The notes under the pieces are model-generated. The model did not search any database and had not been told where the DNA came from. It worked only from the letters and a program-made list of their open reading frames with translations. From assembly GCA_035772405.1 (NCBI GenBank), contig JAYKKM010000496.1, positions 784,501 to 848,500 on the forward strand: a stretch of 64,000 nucleotides of DNA, read 5' to 3'. The stretch is from Chrysogorgia sp. JL179-B06 (taxonomy: Eukaryota > Cnidaria > Anthozoa > Scleralcyonacea > Chrysogorgiidae). Below, piece by piece: positions 34,701 through 45,137 of this stretch (its first letter is position 1; each line of letters begins with the position of its first letter). The position numbers and the translations under genes were made by a program.

Positions 34701-37700
34701 TGGCTAGTCGTTGCATTTCCTCAATGAAATCAGCGATTTTCGGTTTTGCTTCTCCCTACAAAATGTTTAACAGCAGGGGCATCTATGTCATCAAGAAGAC
34801 CTTTGACGTCACTTGTGTCGTATTCACCTAGGGTTGTTATTTGTTTCGTCATATCACTACCAATACTTCCCATTGATTCCATCATCTTCCCCTGAATATT
34901 AGCAATAGCATCCATTGTCATACCAAGTCCCACGTCGATATAACCTGAAGAAACAAAATACACTTCGCACTACTTTTCATAATTCCCTGTTGGGACAGTC
35001 ACTTTTTCCATAAATGTATTTCACTATATTAAATCCTCTCTAATATTAATTATTATTCTTAAAAGCCCTCTGTATACAAGAAGTTGTATATCGCTTCGCT
35101 TCCTTGAAAGTGCGCTCGAGAGGGCTTGCTCCACGTTATGGTTAAATGAGATGTCTGCCTGTTGGTGTCGAGTGAAAGCAGCGAATTTAATCTGTCGGTA
35201 TATAGAGAAATCACTGACTGTTCTGACCGTGTCTCAATAGCTCAAAGGTTAGAGCGCCGAAACGTTGATTCAGAGACCCAGGGTTCGATTCCCGGTTCGG
35301 GCAGTCACTTTTTCCATATATGTATTTGACTACATTAAATCCTCTCTAATATTAATTAATAAAGCAGTTATAAAAATATAAAAAGTTTGTAAACAAAAAA
35401 ATTAGTTAAGTTCGGGAGACTGGAAATTGACTGTTACAACACCACTTGTAGTCCATGTTCTTGTGAACACACGGCACGACTCGTTCGAGATTTAAATACC
35501 GTAATTAACCTTGCTCTGCCTAGAGTTAGGTCGAGAACTAAGGACCCCCGACCCAGTGAGGCTCCTGCCAAAAATGGAGTGGAAGATTAAAATGAAAAAT
35601 TACGGCGTAACAGCGACATTACTGACATATATTTCATCGTCATGTTTAGTTAGAACTAATTTACGGGGCCCCCGATAATCGATTCTCCCGGATCAACCCC
35701 GGCTTCCTGTGAATCTGCGATTTATGGTAAATAATCATTAATGTCCTGGGTGGGAGATTGTCCTTCAGTTGATAATTAAGAAAGAGCTTATTTACCGATT
35801 TGCCAACGTTAAATCGAGGAGGAAGGAATATATAGGTGTCTAGGTATTCATGATTGTTTAACATTGTACTGTGTTGTGATAATATAGAAGTTATAGTTGA
35901 GCCTTCATGGGGCCCCAGACCCAAGACATGTAGAAGGGCCCAGTCTACCTCTGTTACGTCACTGGCTCTGTCATATGAGTTCTAGTGGCTCAATGGTTGG
36001 AGCATTCAGAAGGTTGCGGGTTCGAGTGCTGTCACTCTGCTCAGTGTTGTTTTGGTATTGGTAACTTAGCACAGCTTGCACAGCAAAACCTTTGTATTGC
36101 TTGCTTTTCGTAATATGAATGAAGTCAGTACAGAGATCACACTCGGTTAATAAGTCGTTATTATTTAATCTTTTTATTATTTCATTTATTATTAAAGGTA
36201 AACATACGTTTTCCTGTTTCTATATAACCTTTCTTCTTAAACTTTTCCATTTCATCCTGTCCAATCTTTAAATACTTTTTGCCCTAAAAATACAAAGTAA
36301 CTTTATCCTGCGAAATCGTTTGCAACAATTAGAAAACGGAAAATTTCAGAATTTTAAACCTCTACATACCAATTTCAAAAATTCTTTCAACTGAATGAAG
36401 AACAAAAAAGAAACAAAACATTGAGTAAACAGGATATAATTACATCTAATATCATCACAATGGAGGACCAAGTGGGTGTCGAAGTCTAGTTAGGAATATT
36501 ATTGCCCATAAGCAAATGGCTTTCGTCAGATAGTATAGGGAAGGGCCTTCGTCAGATAGTAGAGAACGCCCTTCGTCAGATAGTAGGGAAGGGCCTTCGT
36601 CAGATAGTAGTAGGGAAGGGCCTTCGTCAGATAGTAGGGTAGGGCCTTCGTCAGATAGTAGAGAACGCCCTTCGTCAGATAGTAGGGAAGGGCCTTCGTC
36701 AGATAGTAGAGAACGCCCTTCGTCAGATAGTAGGGAAGGGCCTTCATCAGATAGTAGCTAAGGCCCTTCATCAGATAGTAGGGAAGGCCCTTCGTCAGAT
36801 AGTAGAGAAGGCCCTTCGTCAGATAGTAGCTAAGGGCCTTCGTCAGATAGTAGCTAAGGCCCTTCGTCAGATAGTAGGGAAGGCCCTTCGTCAGATAGTA
36901 GGGAAGGAGTCAGATAGTGACTTCTTATAGCTAATTCCAACATCCTGTTGACTCGGGTCTTCTTCAGAGCAAATACCAACATGCCACAGCAATAAATGAA
37001 AAATGTGCTGTACCCAAAAGTCACACCTTATACTACAATAACTATTCTCGTAAATGGTTTGAACATATAGGAGTATCATTAGATGTGTGAAGTTGATCGT
37101 CCAGGTTGTTGTAGTCTTGAGAAAGACTATTGTTGGTGACTGACGTTTCGACGGCCTCAGCGGCGGTCATCTTCAGAAGATGACTGAATATGACCGCCGC
37201 TGAGATGACTGACTCTGAGATGACTGACTCTGAAGATGACCGCCGCTGAGGCCGTCGAAACGTCAGTCATCAACAATTGTCTTTCTCAAGACTACAACAA
37301 CCTGGACGATCAACTTCAACATCTAATAACTATTCTAAAGATGACTGACTCTGAATATGACCGCCGCTGAGGCCGTCGAAACGTCAGTCATCAACAATTG
37401 TCTTTCTCAAGACTACAACAACCTGGACGATCAACTTCACACATCTAATAACTATTCTCACCATACAAACAATCAAGGAATTAATAGTAATAATTATTGA
37501 GTATTTGAAAGATGAAAGATCTATTACCTTCTTTTTAAACTTATCTTGCTGTTTATTCATCTGTCCCTGCATATCACCGACCATAGCCATACCTTGTTTT
37601 TGTAAATAAAACATCATAAATTCATTGATTTAATTGTTCGCCTATTGCATATCCGATTTATAATAAACAATTTTATGTACTGCCTTTATAAGCACACATA

Positions 37701-40700
37701 AATATATTAGAGAGGTTTATATTTGACTATTAATACTATTAGTTCAATTCGTATCTCCAAGCGGTCATGTAGTATTTAAAACACGAGAAGGAGCGTTTTA
37801 TCATATTTAAAATGCGAGCGCGCAGCGCGAGCATTTTAGATATGATAAAACGCGAGTTCGAGTGTTTTAAATAGCTTCAAAAACAATTGATTGTAATCAC
37901 TAGGGAGTGTACTGGTTTTTATTTTCTATTAGAGGTAAATTGGGTTGATGTATGAAATGCAAATTAGCAGGAATTTTATATAAAGTTCGTAAAGACTTTA
38001 TATAATTTTCATGCTGATTAGTATTCATGGATTTTATCAGGTATAAAAGCCTTGCGCGTGACTAAATACGGAAATGTGATTGGACAATTTGGTTAATGAA
38101 TATTAATGAGTTTTTGAAGTCTGTTTATAATAATACACTAATTATGACACAAACAAACGATGACGTAATGAACCAGACGTATATAGACAAACCATGACAA
38201 ACACGCTTTACTTGACTCAAGACTACAACAACCTGGACGATCAACTTCTCACATTTTTCTGAAACGGAAAAATCCTGCTAGTTCGTCGATATCTATATAA
38301 GTTTGTTTATCTCATGACACACTCACAATTCATTGTTTCAAATGAAGCATTAAATCCTTTTTCAACTGATTATAGCATGTATAGCGAACCATTCAAATAG
38401 TATCATAACCACTTTTGATATCCGCATTAATCGATCAACGATATATTTACAACAACAGCTAATTCCCACACCTTGTCCCGTTTAATTTGTTCGCCATTTC
38501 CATACCTTGTTCTTTAGCCTTATTCGCCATTTCCATTCCTTGTTCTTTAGCTTTATTTGCCATTTCCATACCTTGTTCTTTAGCCTTATTCGCCATTTCC
38601 ATTCCTTGTTCTTTAGCTTTATTTGCCATCTTCATTGCTTGTTCTTTAGCTTTGTTAGCCATCTCTAACCCTTGTTCTTTCATTTTGTTAGCCATCTCTA
38701 ACCCTTGTTCTTTCATTTTGTTCGCCATTTCCAACCCTTGTCCCTTTAATTTATTTGCCATCTCCATTCCTTGTCCTTTTAGTTTGTTCGCCATTCCCAA
38801 ACCTTGTCCTTTAAGATTGTTTAACATTCCCATCCCCTGGCCTTTCAAGTTGTTCAGCATTCCCATCCCTTGGCCCTGTAGTTGACCCAACATGCCACCA
38901 CCTTAGTAAGATTAAGATTAAAGATAAGGAATCAGGATAAGAAATCTACTACATAACATGCATTAGGATAAGATACCTAGCATTCCTTTGACTTGTCCCA
39001 GAAGACCTCCGAGAACATTTTGAACTTCACCCATCTTGTCAGTAACAGCTCCAGTTTGAAGACTGTTTGCGATATCTTCGAGACCTAACTTCACAATGGT
39101 CTCAGCTAGAAGAATATAAACCAGGAAGAACTGATTAAACGTGCAGAGAACATGGGTCATTGAGTAGTGTCAATAGAGTACTTAGTGTTTTCATAGACGA
39201 CGTTTCAGACGATTTCCTTCCTTCCCTCCCCCTCCCTCCCTCCTTCCTTCCTTCATTCCTCCTTCCTTCCTTCTTTCCTTCCTTCCTTCCTTCCTTCCTT
39301 CCTTTTTTCCTTCCTTCCTTCTTTCTTTCTTTCTTTCTTTCTTTCCTTCCTTCTTTCTTTCTTTCTTTCCTTCCTTCCTTCCTTCCTTCCTTCCTTCCTT
39401 CCTTCCTTCCTTCCTTCCTTCCTTCCTTCCTTCCTTCCTTCCTTCCTTCCTTCCTTCCTTCCTTCCTTCCTTCCTTCCTTCCTTCCTTCCTTCCTTCCTT
39501 CCTTCCTTCCTTCCTTCCTTCCTTCCTTCCTTCCTTCCTTCCTTCCTTCCTTCCTTCCTTCCTTTTTTCCTTCCCTCCTCCCTTCCTCCCTCCCTTGCTT
39601 CCTTTTTCCCTTCTTCATACGTCATGCATGGGCCAATATTGTTCCTCATCGGTTGTTTTCTGTCATAATCAATGTGAGTGGGTGTTGCGTCATGCGTGGG
39701 TGTATTGTTTGTCGGTAGGTCTATTGTTCGTTGGTGCGTGCGAAGAAGTCTTTTGTTTGGTGTCGGTAATTGTTGTGATCTGTTAAGTGGTTTATGTTCC
39801 AAGTTGGTATACCATACTCCTTACCAACTCCAATCACAGCCACCTCGCACAGTCCTAAGGTACTAGCTTCCCGTGGAATACGAATATTGACATAGCGACC
39901 AAAAGTTCCATTTTTGCAAACTATGGTTTTAATCTCTCCTGCATCCACTGTTTGTAACGCGCGAGTGCAGTTGGGGTTATCGTTCCCCTCGTTCTCCAGG
40001 CTTCTTCCCACACGAACTTCAAAGTCTCGAAGGTCTCTTCCAGCTTGGTGTTTATGGTTCGAAATGATGATTTCTTTCACTTGATAAACGCGACGTAGGT
40101 CAATACGTAGCCAGGGAGAATTCTGACGATGAGTGTGTGTACATGTATCTAGGAGAAAGAAACAAGATATTTATGGTGCCTATGTCATCTGTGGTTTTTT
40201 TATATATTTATAATCTATGGTACATTCTGATATTTGCCATCTGAGTTCTGGTAGCTCAATGGTTAGAGCATCTAACCGGAGATCATGAAGGTTGCGGGTT
40301 CGATTCCCGTCTGAGTTTGCGTTAAAGCTTGAGTAGCAAGGAATTTAGTATAACTTTAAGAATTTAAAAGCAAAGAAACTTAAGTTACTTTAAGAATGTT
40401 GTAAGAGCATTGAGACTATTGTAGAATGCTCCTAAAACGTCTTATTCAAGAAACAATATTCACCATTCTCTCATGAAATTGACGGGACACAACCAGAAAA
40501 AGTTTACGATATATCGAGATAAAACTCATAATATCCACAAGACATACCATTTTTAAGATCATGAATAAAGTCTCCATCAACAGCTTTTGATGACGTCAAG
40601 TTATGTTTGGTGCTCGACTGTGCTGTAGGTTGATTCTTGGCGACATTCACTGAAAGAAGATAGAGAAAATTTGTTACCGTTCATTGAGAATAAAACATTC

Positions 40701-43700
40701 ATAAATCACATAAAATATTGTGATTTATCTTATCAACGTACCAGTGTCGGGATCACAACCAATAGCTTCAACCCTCATGCAAATTAATTTCCCATGATAA
40801 GACTTGGGTGTGATCTTGATAAACCTCGTAGCGATACGGTGAGGAAAACTGGCAACAGCAACTGAATTACGGTCTTTATTCCCTTTAAAAACCTTAAAAA
40901 ATCCACCAGGATTATAATCATTATTTATAAATGATTTACCAGATAATTAACGATAGAAAACGCAGACTCAAGGAAAATCATGTTCAAGAGAAACTATTAT
41001 AAAATATATATTAAATGTGACTTGCAAGTTATTTCAATATGGTAAATTGTTTGCTACTCAAGCTTTAACACAAACTCGAAAAAATATTCCTGAGTCTTAA
41101 CTGACGCAAGGTTGTGGGTTCGATTCCCGTCTGGGGCTCAGAAACATTTTCAGAGTCTGTGTCAAAGATCCAGTAGCAAACAATTTACTATATTATAAAA
41201 TACGTTGCATTTTACGCAAGCTCTGATCCTATCCCATCCTATATATCCCATCTCATCCTATATATCCCATCCCATCCTTTTTATCCCATCCCATCCTTTT
41301 TATCCATCCCATCCTATATATCCCATCCCATCCTATATATCCCATCCTATGTGTCTCATCCTATCCTATCCCATCCCATCCTATCCCATCTTATCGCATC
41401 CTATCCTATCTTATCCCATCCCATCCCATCTTATCCTATCGCATCCCATATTATCGCATCCAATCTTATCCTATCCCATCCCATCTTATCCTATCCTATC
41501 CCATCCCATCCCATCTTATACCATCCCATCTCATCCTATCCTATCCCATCCCATCTTATACCATCCCATCTTATCCTATCCTATCCCATCCCATCCCATC
41601 TTATACCATCCCATCTCATCCTATCCCATCCCATCCTATCCCATCTCATCTTATCCTATCCCATCTCATCCCATCCCATCCTATTCAATCCCATCTTATC
41701 CCATCCTATCCCATCTTATCCCATATTATCCTATCCCATCCTATCGTTCCTCCAAAAAACGAACGGTGTCGTCACGGAGACTGTAACTGAAAAATAATAA
41801 CATGAAATCAAATGTATATATATGCGTTATACTGATACTATTTAATAAACCATCTTACCATAACTTGACCATTTTTCTGTACTGGGTGCCATGTTTTCTT
41901 GGTACTGCTATGAGATACAGTGTAGTTCGTTACCCAGTTGTCTGAATCTGATCTTCCTTGCGTCATCAACCCTTCCAAGATTTTCACATGGCCTATGTTA
42001 GAAAAGAAAATTGAAAATCTCCATCCGTCCGTTTATTAACGATATTAAACCATACCTCGACTAAATCTGTTTGTCGGAGGGTTACCAATATATTCGTCCT
42101 TTGTACTTACCCGTTATGGTTTGTTGGTCAACAGGCAGTCACTTGGAATAGGATCAGATTGATTGGTCCTGTTGATCCTGATCTGGTTACCAATCGGAGC
42201 TTACCTATACCCTTCAAACATCAGTTGCGGAATTGGATGGTGGGTGGGTATTTTGTCCGCGTTGAGCACTGTGCGCTGCGTCGTCTGCGCTTATTGCGTG
42301 ACAATAACTTCGGATGTTATCGGATTACGGTTGCGTTGTATTCGAGTGTCATACTCTTGTGCGTCATCGATATCCTGGGGCGTATGCATCGTAGCGTGTC
42401 TCCTTTGATTTAAAATTGGTTATGACTAACATCATTAAAATAAAATATAACTCTATTTTTCATACCTAAATCAACAACCAAATGTTGATCACCATCATCA
42501 CCGTCTACACTAGCACACCATGATCCAACAGGGTTTCCAAGGCGACCATCGTGAGCACCAGTTAAGTTTCCTTTAATGGTATAGTTTGATTGCACGTTAG
42601 TTGCAGTAGAATTCCTCGTTGAATTTTGCAGTGTTTCTTCCAAGCTATCGTTAATGAGTCTCGATAGTTTCTGGATTTCATGAACAGAGCTAGCAGACAT
42701 CTGACGATCTTTAATCACCTGTCTATTACTAACGCCAACATATCCGCTACAAACTGTAAAAAAACCCGTAATAAATCAGTGTTATAATGGTACGAATTGT
42801 ACACAAATATTTTTCTTTCCTAGCTTTGAGTATGATTTATTTAGAGTCGATCACACAGGATAGGGTTACTCTATTCATCCGAGAGGCTCATGTTTTAAGC
42901 GCTCGACTATTCAGTTTATCACTCTTAGGTGAACGGAAAACCCAACTGATAGGGATTCCGAGGGCCTACGATTTAAGGTCGTTTTCCGAGTCTTACCATT
43001 TGCTGATATTATTGCAAAGGCAGCACCTTCTCCTCAATTATTTTAAGACCAAGAGTGGTGGTCCGACCCAGGATTTGAACACGGGACTCCCAGCTCATAG
43101 ACATGTGTGGTAACAAGCGAATATACAAGCCATGTCTGATCATTCAGACTCTTTTCTCATCTACACGAAACTTTCAAAAATTCCTTTTTACCTGGATAGA
43201 GTATATTACTTGGTCCATCTTCTTTTTCCACTTTACCCTTCTCTGCCACTTTCGTCTCATTCACTTTCGTTACATTCAGTTTTTCTTTAACAACTTGCTC
43301 GACTTTTGTTTCATTGATTGAAGTTGAAGACACATGTAGAACTAAACAATATAGAAATAACGATCAAAAATCCTCATAAAATGCTTCTGAGAACTGGACA
43401 AGGATTGAAGTGTGTAATAATGGTTCGAATTTTTCTTTCCTAGATTTAGGAATATATATGAGCCATGCCCGATCATTTATTCTCTTTTCTCATCCACACA
43501 AAACATTCAGAAATTTCTTCTTACCTATATAACTTGGTCCATCTTTTTCCTCTTCCATTTCCTCCGCCACTTTCGTTTCATTCACTTTCGTTACATTCAG
43601 TTCTTCTTTAACAACTAGTTCGACTTTTGTTCCATTGAGTGAACTTGTACCTTTGAAAAAAGTAAGACAAACGTAGAAGCACTAAACAATAATAGAAATA

Positions 43701-45137
43701 ACAATAAAAAAATTTCATCAAATGTTTCTGAGTCTTGGACAAATATTGAACCTGCATGTAACCTTCTGATTGCCGGTGAGACGCTCTAACCATTGAGCAG
43801 GCTTGGACTAGGCACAATTGGCCTTGCCATGTTAGCCGGGAAGGGGCCCCGTCTATGCATGTAAACAGGTAATATTTTCAATTTAAGCCGAACCGGATCC
43901 AGAACAAATAAGAAAAGAAAGTTTCAACATTTAGAACAAAACATTTTTAACATTTCAGAACATAAGAAGCTGTTCCATCTCCGAGGACTTTGACGCAAGT
44001 TTTTGATACACTGCCTCGTTATCAACATCAGTAAATCAACTTCTACAGAACAAATTATTACTGCTTCCAAATGGTGTCGACTAAGCAGAGATCTCAGTTG
44101 ATTCTTGATGAAGGGCAACTTTGAGAATGTTCTCTCGCAGGACTCAACTGTGCATGGGAGGATGAACGCAGTTCGTATAGACATTGGGTGTGTGACATTA
44201 TGGGTGTGTCTGGCCAGTCCCCCATTTCGATGTCCCCGAAAGGGGCTCGTGTGCCATGGCACAATGGCACATGACCAGTGCAAGCCTGTCATTGAGCTAC
44301 CAAGACTCAGATGGAGAGCGAAGGTTACAATGTACTGGTTCGATTGAAATATGTATTGTCAATGCGGCAGTCACTATATATCAATAATACTTGAAATAAT
44401 AGAAATAACGGTGGAAATGAATAACAATTGTTTTACGAAACGACGCATAAATAAGACTCATACAGCACGTCAGCACTTGTTCCCCAAACCGCAAACTTTG
44501 AAAAAACAACGCTTAAACGAATATATATTTAAAAAAAACAAGAATAACCTTGTTTAATTTCTTAAATATAGTCTTGTAGATAAGGCTCTTATAGCTATTC
44601 GTTGAGAAAACCAGGAATAGCGCAGGAATCTTATGTTTTTATTTTTCTTCTTAAATATGTTTTGTATACGCTATATAGTATAAAAAAATAACCTATGAAT
44701 TGTTTAGGGAATTGGATTTCTCCTTGATATATCATTAACTATGAAATGAATTTAACTCCAATTTAAGTTTATGAATTTAACTTATATTTAAGTTTATGTT
44801 ACAGCACGGATACGGAACAGTTTTTTCGATCATTGCACAACTAAAGATCTAAAAAGACTAGTTCTACACCGAGCATATACAAAAGATAGTATACTTGATA
44901 AGAGTTAGTATAATCAGAGTTTGAAAGAAGCATTTCTGCTAGTAGACGGCGACAAAAAAGAGGGCTAAACACCATATACGTTAACAATAAAACTGTAATC
45001 TTGAATGAATGAAACTGTTGATAAAGACGAACGCTAAACACGAAACACTCACTGTTTGTTCTGTTCATTGGCATACCATAATTACAATGAGCAATAAAAG
45101 CCAATACTATGACCAAAACGAAACGAAACCTCGCCAT
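31753..45137 (-). CDS. Gene D: F5/8C-FTP lectin-LEA-like repeat secreted protein
   Basis: Nineteen exons on the minus strand: 45137-45053, 43650-43525, 43341-43192, 42753-42466, 41992-41859, 40892-40742, 40649-40548, 40148-39825, 39105-38977, 38901-38472, 37592-37528, 36390-36370, 36283-36208, 34944-34828, 34751-34639, 34450-34138, 33279-33143, 33016-32824, 31808-31753. About 1002 residues if one base is discounted in exon 10. Order: signal peptide (MARFRFVLVIVLAFIAHCNYG), two similar Asn-glycosylatable linkers, an F5/8 type C domain (CSGYVGVSNRQVIKDRQMSA; ends RVEAIGC), an FTP/fucolectin-like domain (NVAKNQPTAQSS, AVDG, CTHTH, WLRIDL, LCEVAVIG), then helical sequence with two arrays of 11-residue repeats and a Gln/Met coiled coil. 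Both N-terminal domains bind glycans or lipid head groups in other animals. This order is not one I know. Confidence 0.87.
33143..34450 (-). other. LEA-like 11-residue repeat array 2 (gene D exons 16 and 17)
   Basis: About thirteen units (ATSMGKKMADK, AKEAGMSAVNK, AKDAGMGALNK, AKGAGMGAFSN and so on) run across the intron between 34450-34138 and 33279-33143 without losing register. Lys/Ala/Gly-rich and amphipathic. Confidence 0.85.
33305..34085. repeat. ~780-bp polypurine (GGAA)n tract
   Basis: Nearly pure GGAAG/GGAAA/GGGA purine run on the plus strand in the intron between gene D exons 16 and 17. It includes five or six copies of a ~68-bp higher-order block (GGAAAGGAAGAAAGGAGGAA). Open frames (KEGRKEGR) are artefacts. 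Confidence 0.97.
34985..35360 (+). repeat. tRNA-derived SINE in a larger repeat
   Basis: The core GTGTCTCAATAGCTCAAAGG...GGTTCGATTCCCGG at ~35228-35305 is flanked on both sides by GGCAGTCACTTTTTCCATA-type ends and ATTAAATCCTCTCTAATATT. Same family as 10500-10975. It lies in an intron of gene D. The 35361-35960 stretch that follows has no recognised feature. Confidence 0.7.
35965..36065 (+). repeat. tRNA-derived SINE fragment
   Basis: GTGGCTCAATGGTTGGAGCA and GGTTGCGGGTTCGAG, the A- and B-box parts of the family at 40245-40350. Degenerate. Confidence 0.55.
36515..36910. repeat. 24-bp minisatellite
   Basis: About sixteen copies of CTTCGTCAGATAGTAGGGAA plus GGGC and variants (GAGAACGC, CTAAGGC). 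It lies between gene D exons 11 and 12. Confidence 0.95.
37079..37450. mobile_element. Rearranged cluster of the TTAGATGTGTGAAG MITE
   Basis: One complete copy with both inverted ends (37079 to ~37328), then a second right half ending at ~37449, with duplicated GACCGCCGCTGAGGCCGTCG segments between. Suggests nested insertion or unequal exchange within the element. Confidence 0.8.
37780..37880. repeat. ~95-bp imperfect palindrome
   Basis: TTAAAACACGAGAAGGAGCG...CGCGAGTTCGAGTGTTTTAA around GCGAGCGCGCAGCGCGAGC. A stable hairpin in an intron of gene D. Confidence 0.8.
38472..38901 (-). other. LEA-like 11-residue repeat array 1 (gene D exon 10)
   Basis: Twelve full 11-residue units of the type LKGQGMGMLNN grading to AKEQGMEMANK. 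The period fits an amphipathic 11/3 helix as in LEA group 3 proteins and apolipoprotein or synuclein-like helices. The exon carries one base too many for the next exon: the last unit reads TTAAACGGGACAAG, where other copies predict TTAAAGGGACAAG. Confidence 0.85.
39205..39605. repeat. ~400-bp polypyrimidine (TTCC)n tract
   Basis: Pure CCTT repeat on the plus strand in the intron between gene D exons 8 and 9. In the gene D transcript it reads AAGG, complementary to the CCTT that the 33305-34085 tract gives in the same transcript. Confidence 0.97.
39825..40649 (-). other. Fucolectin-tachylectin-pentraxin (FTP)-like domain of gene D, two exons
   Basis: Exons 40649-40548 and 40148-39825 encode NVAKNQPTAQSS, KAVDG, DTCTHTH, PWLRIDLRRVYQVKEIIISN, EVRVG, and FGRYVNIRIP followed by LCEVAVIG, matching the FTP fold of F-type lectins. 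Family members bind fucose. Whether the sugar-binding residues are kept cannot be settled by eye. Confidence 0.85.
40245..40350 (+). repeat. tRNA-derived SINE
   Basis: GGTAGCTCAATGGTTAGAGC (D-arm, A box) and GGTTCGATTCCCGTCTGAG (T-arm, B box) are both good, but no 5-bp anticodon stem forms between them and the flanks do not pair as an acceptor stem. It is called a SINE, not a tRNA gene. A related tail and T-arm are at 41050-41195. Confidence 0.75.
40742..42753 (-). other. F5/8 type C (discoidin) domain of gene D, three exons
   Basis: Exons 42753-42466, 41992-41859 and 40892-40742 give one complete discoidin domain: N-terminal Cys, SWCA, LVVDLG, TQGR, WVTNYTVSHS, VFKGN, ATRFIKITP, RVEAIGC. 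The two framing cysteines (CSGY and IGC) match the family's single disulfide. Confidence 0.92.
41215..41745. repeat. (YYATC)n pentanucleotide tract
   Basis: About 100 units of CCATC, CTATC and TTATC in the intron between gene D exons 5 and 6. Ser/His/Pro/Ile-rich open frames over it are artefacts. Confidence 0.97.
42830..43110 (-). repeat. tRNA-derived SINE, fuller copy
   Basis: Read on the minus strand it begins near CATGTCTATGAGCTGGGA with GGTTCAAATCCTGGGTCGG-like B-box sequence and ends in the CCTATCCTGTGTGATCGACT tail. It lies between gene D exons 3 and 4. Confidence 0.75.
43730..43805 (-). repeat. tRNA-derived SINE fragment
   Basis: Complement of GCTCAATGGTTAGAGCGTCT and of the ACCGGCAATCAGAAGGTTAC arm, as in 47540-47665. 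It lies in gene D intron 1. Confidence 0.6.
43925..44190 (-). pseudogene. hAT-type transposase C-terminal fragment
   Basis: Minus-strand sequence reads CERTFSKLPFIKNQLRSLLS, then RHHLEAVIICSVEVDLL, matching the hAT dimerisation segment (C/AERSFSKLKLIKNYLRS... followed by LSIE). Only this segment remains, with no upstream catalytic domain. It lies in intron 1 of gene D, followed at 44295-44400 by a piece of the tRNA-derived SINE. Confidence 0.7.

Noticed and set aside
36526..36771. Tyr/Leu-repeat protein (ALPYYLTK)
   Set aside because: Product of the 24-bp minisatellite. No flanking splice or coding evidence.
39160..39802. Leu/Pro/Ser-rich and KEGR-rich frames on both strands
   Set aside because: Repeat translation of the TTCC tract. 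The 3' part overlaps a real gene D exon on the minus strand.
40245..40320. tRNA gene
   Set aside because: D- and T-arms are good, but there is no anticodon stem or acceptor pairing and relatives recur in the window, so it is a tRNA-derived SINE. The same holds for 10535-10640 and 35215-35320.
41205..41797. Ile/Pro/Ser/His-rich frames
   Set aside because: Translation of the (YYATC)n tract in a gene D intron.
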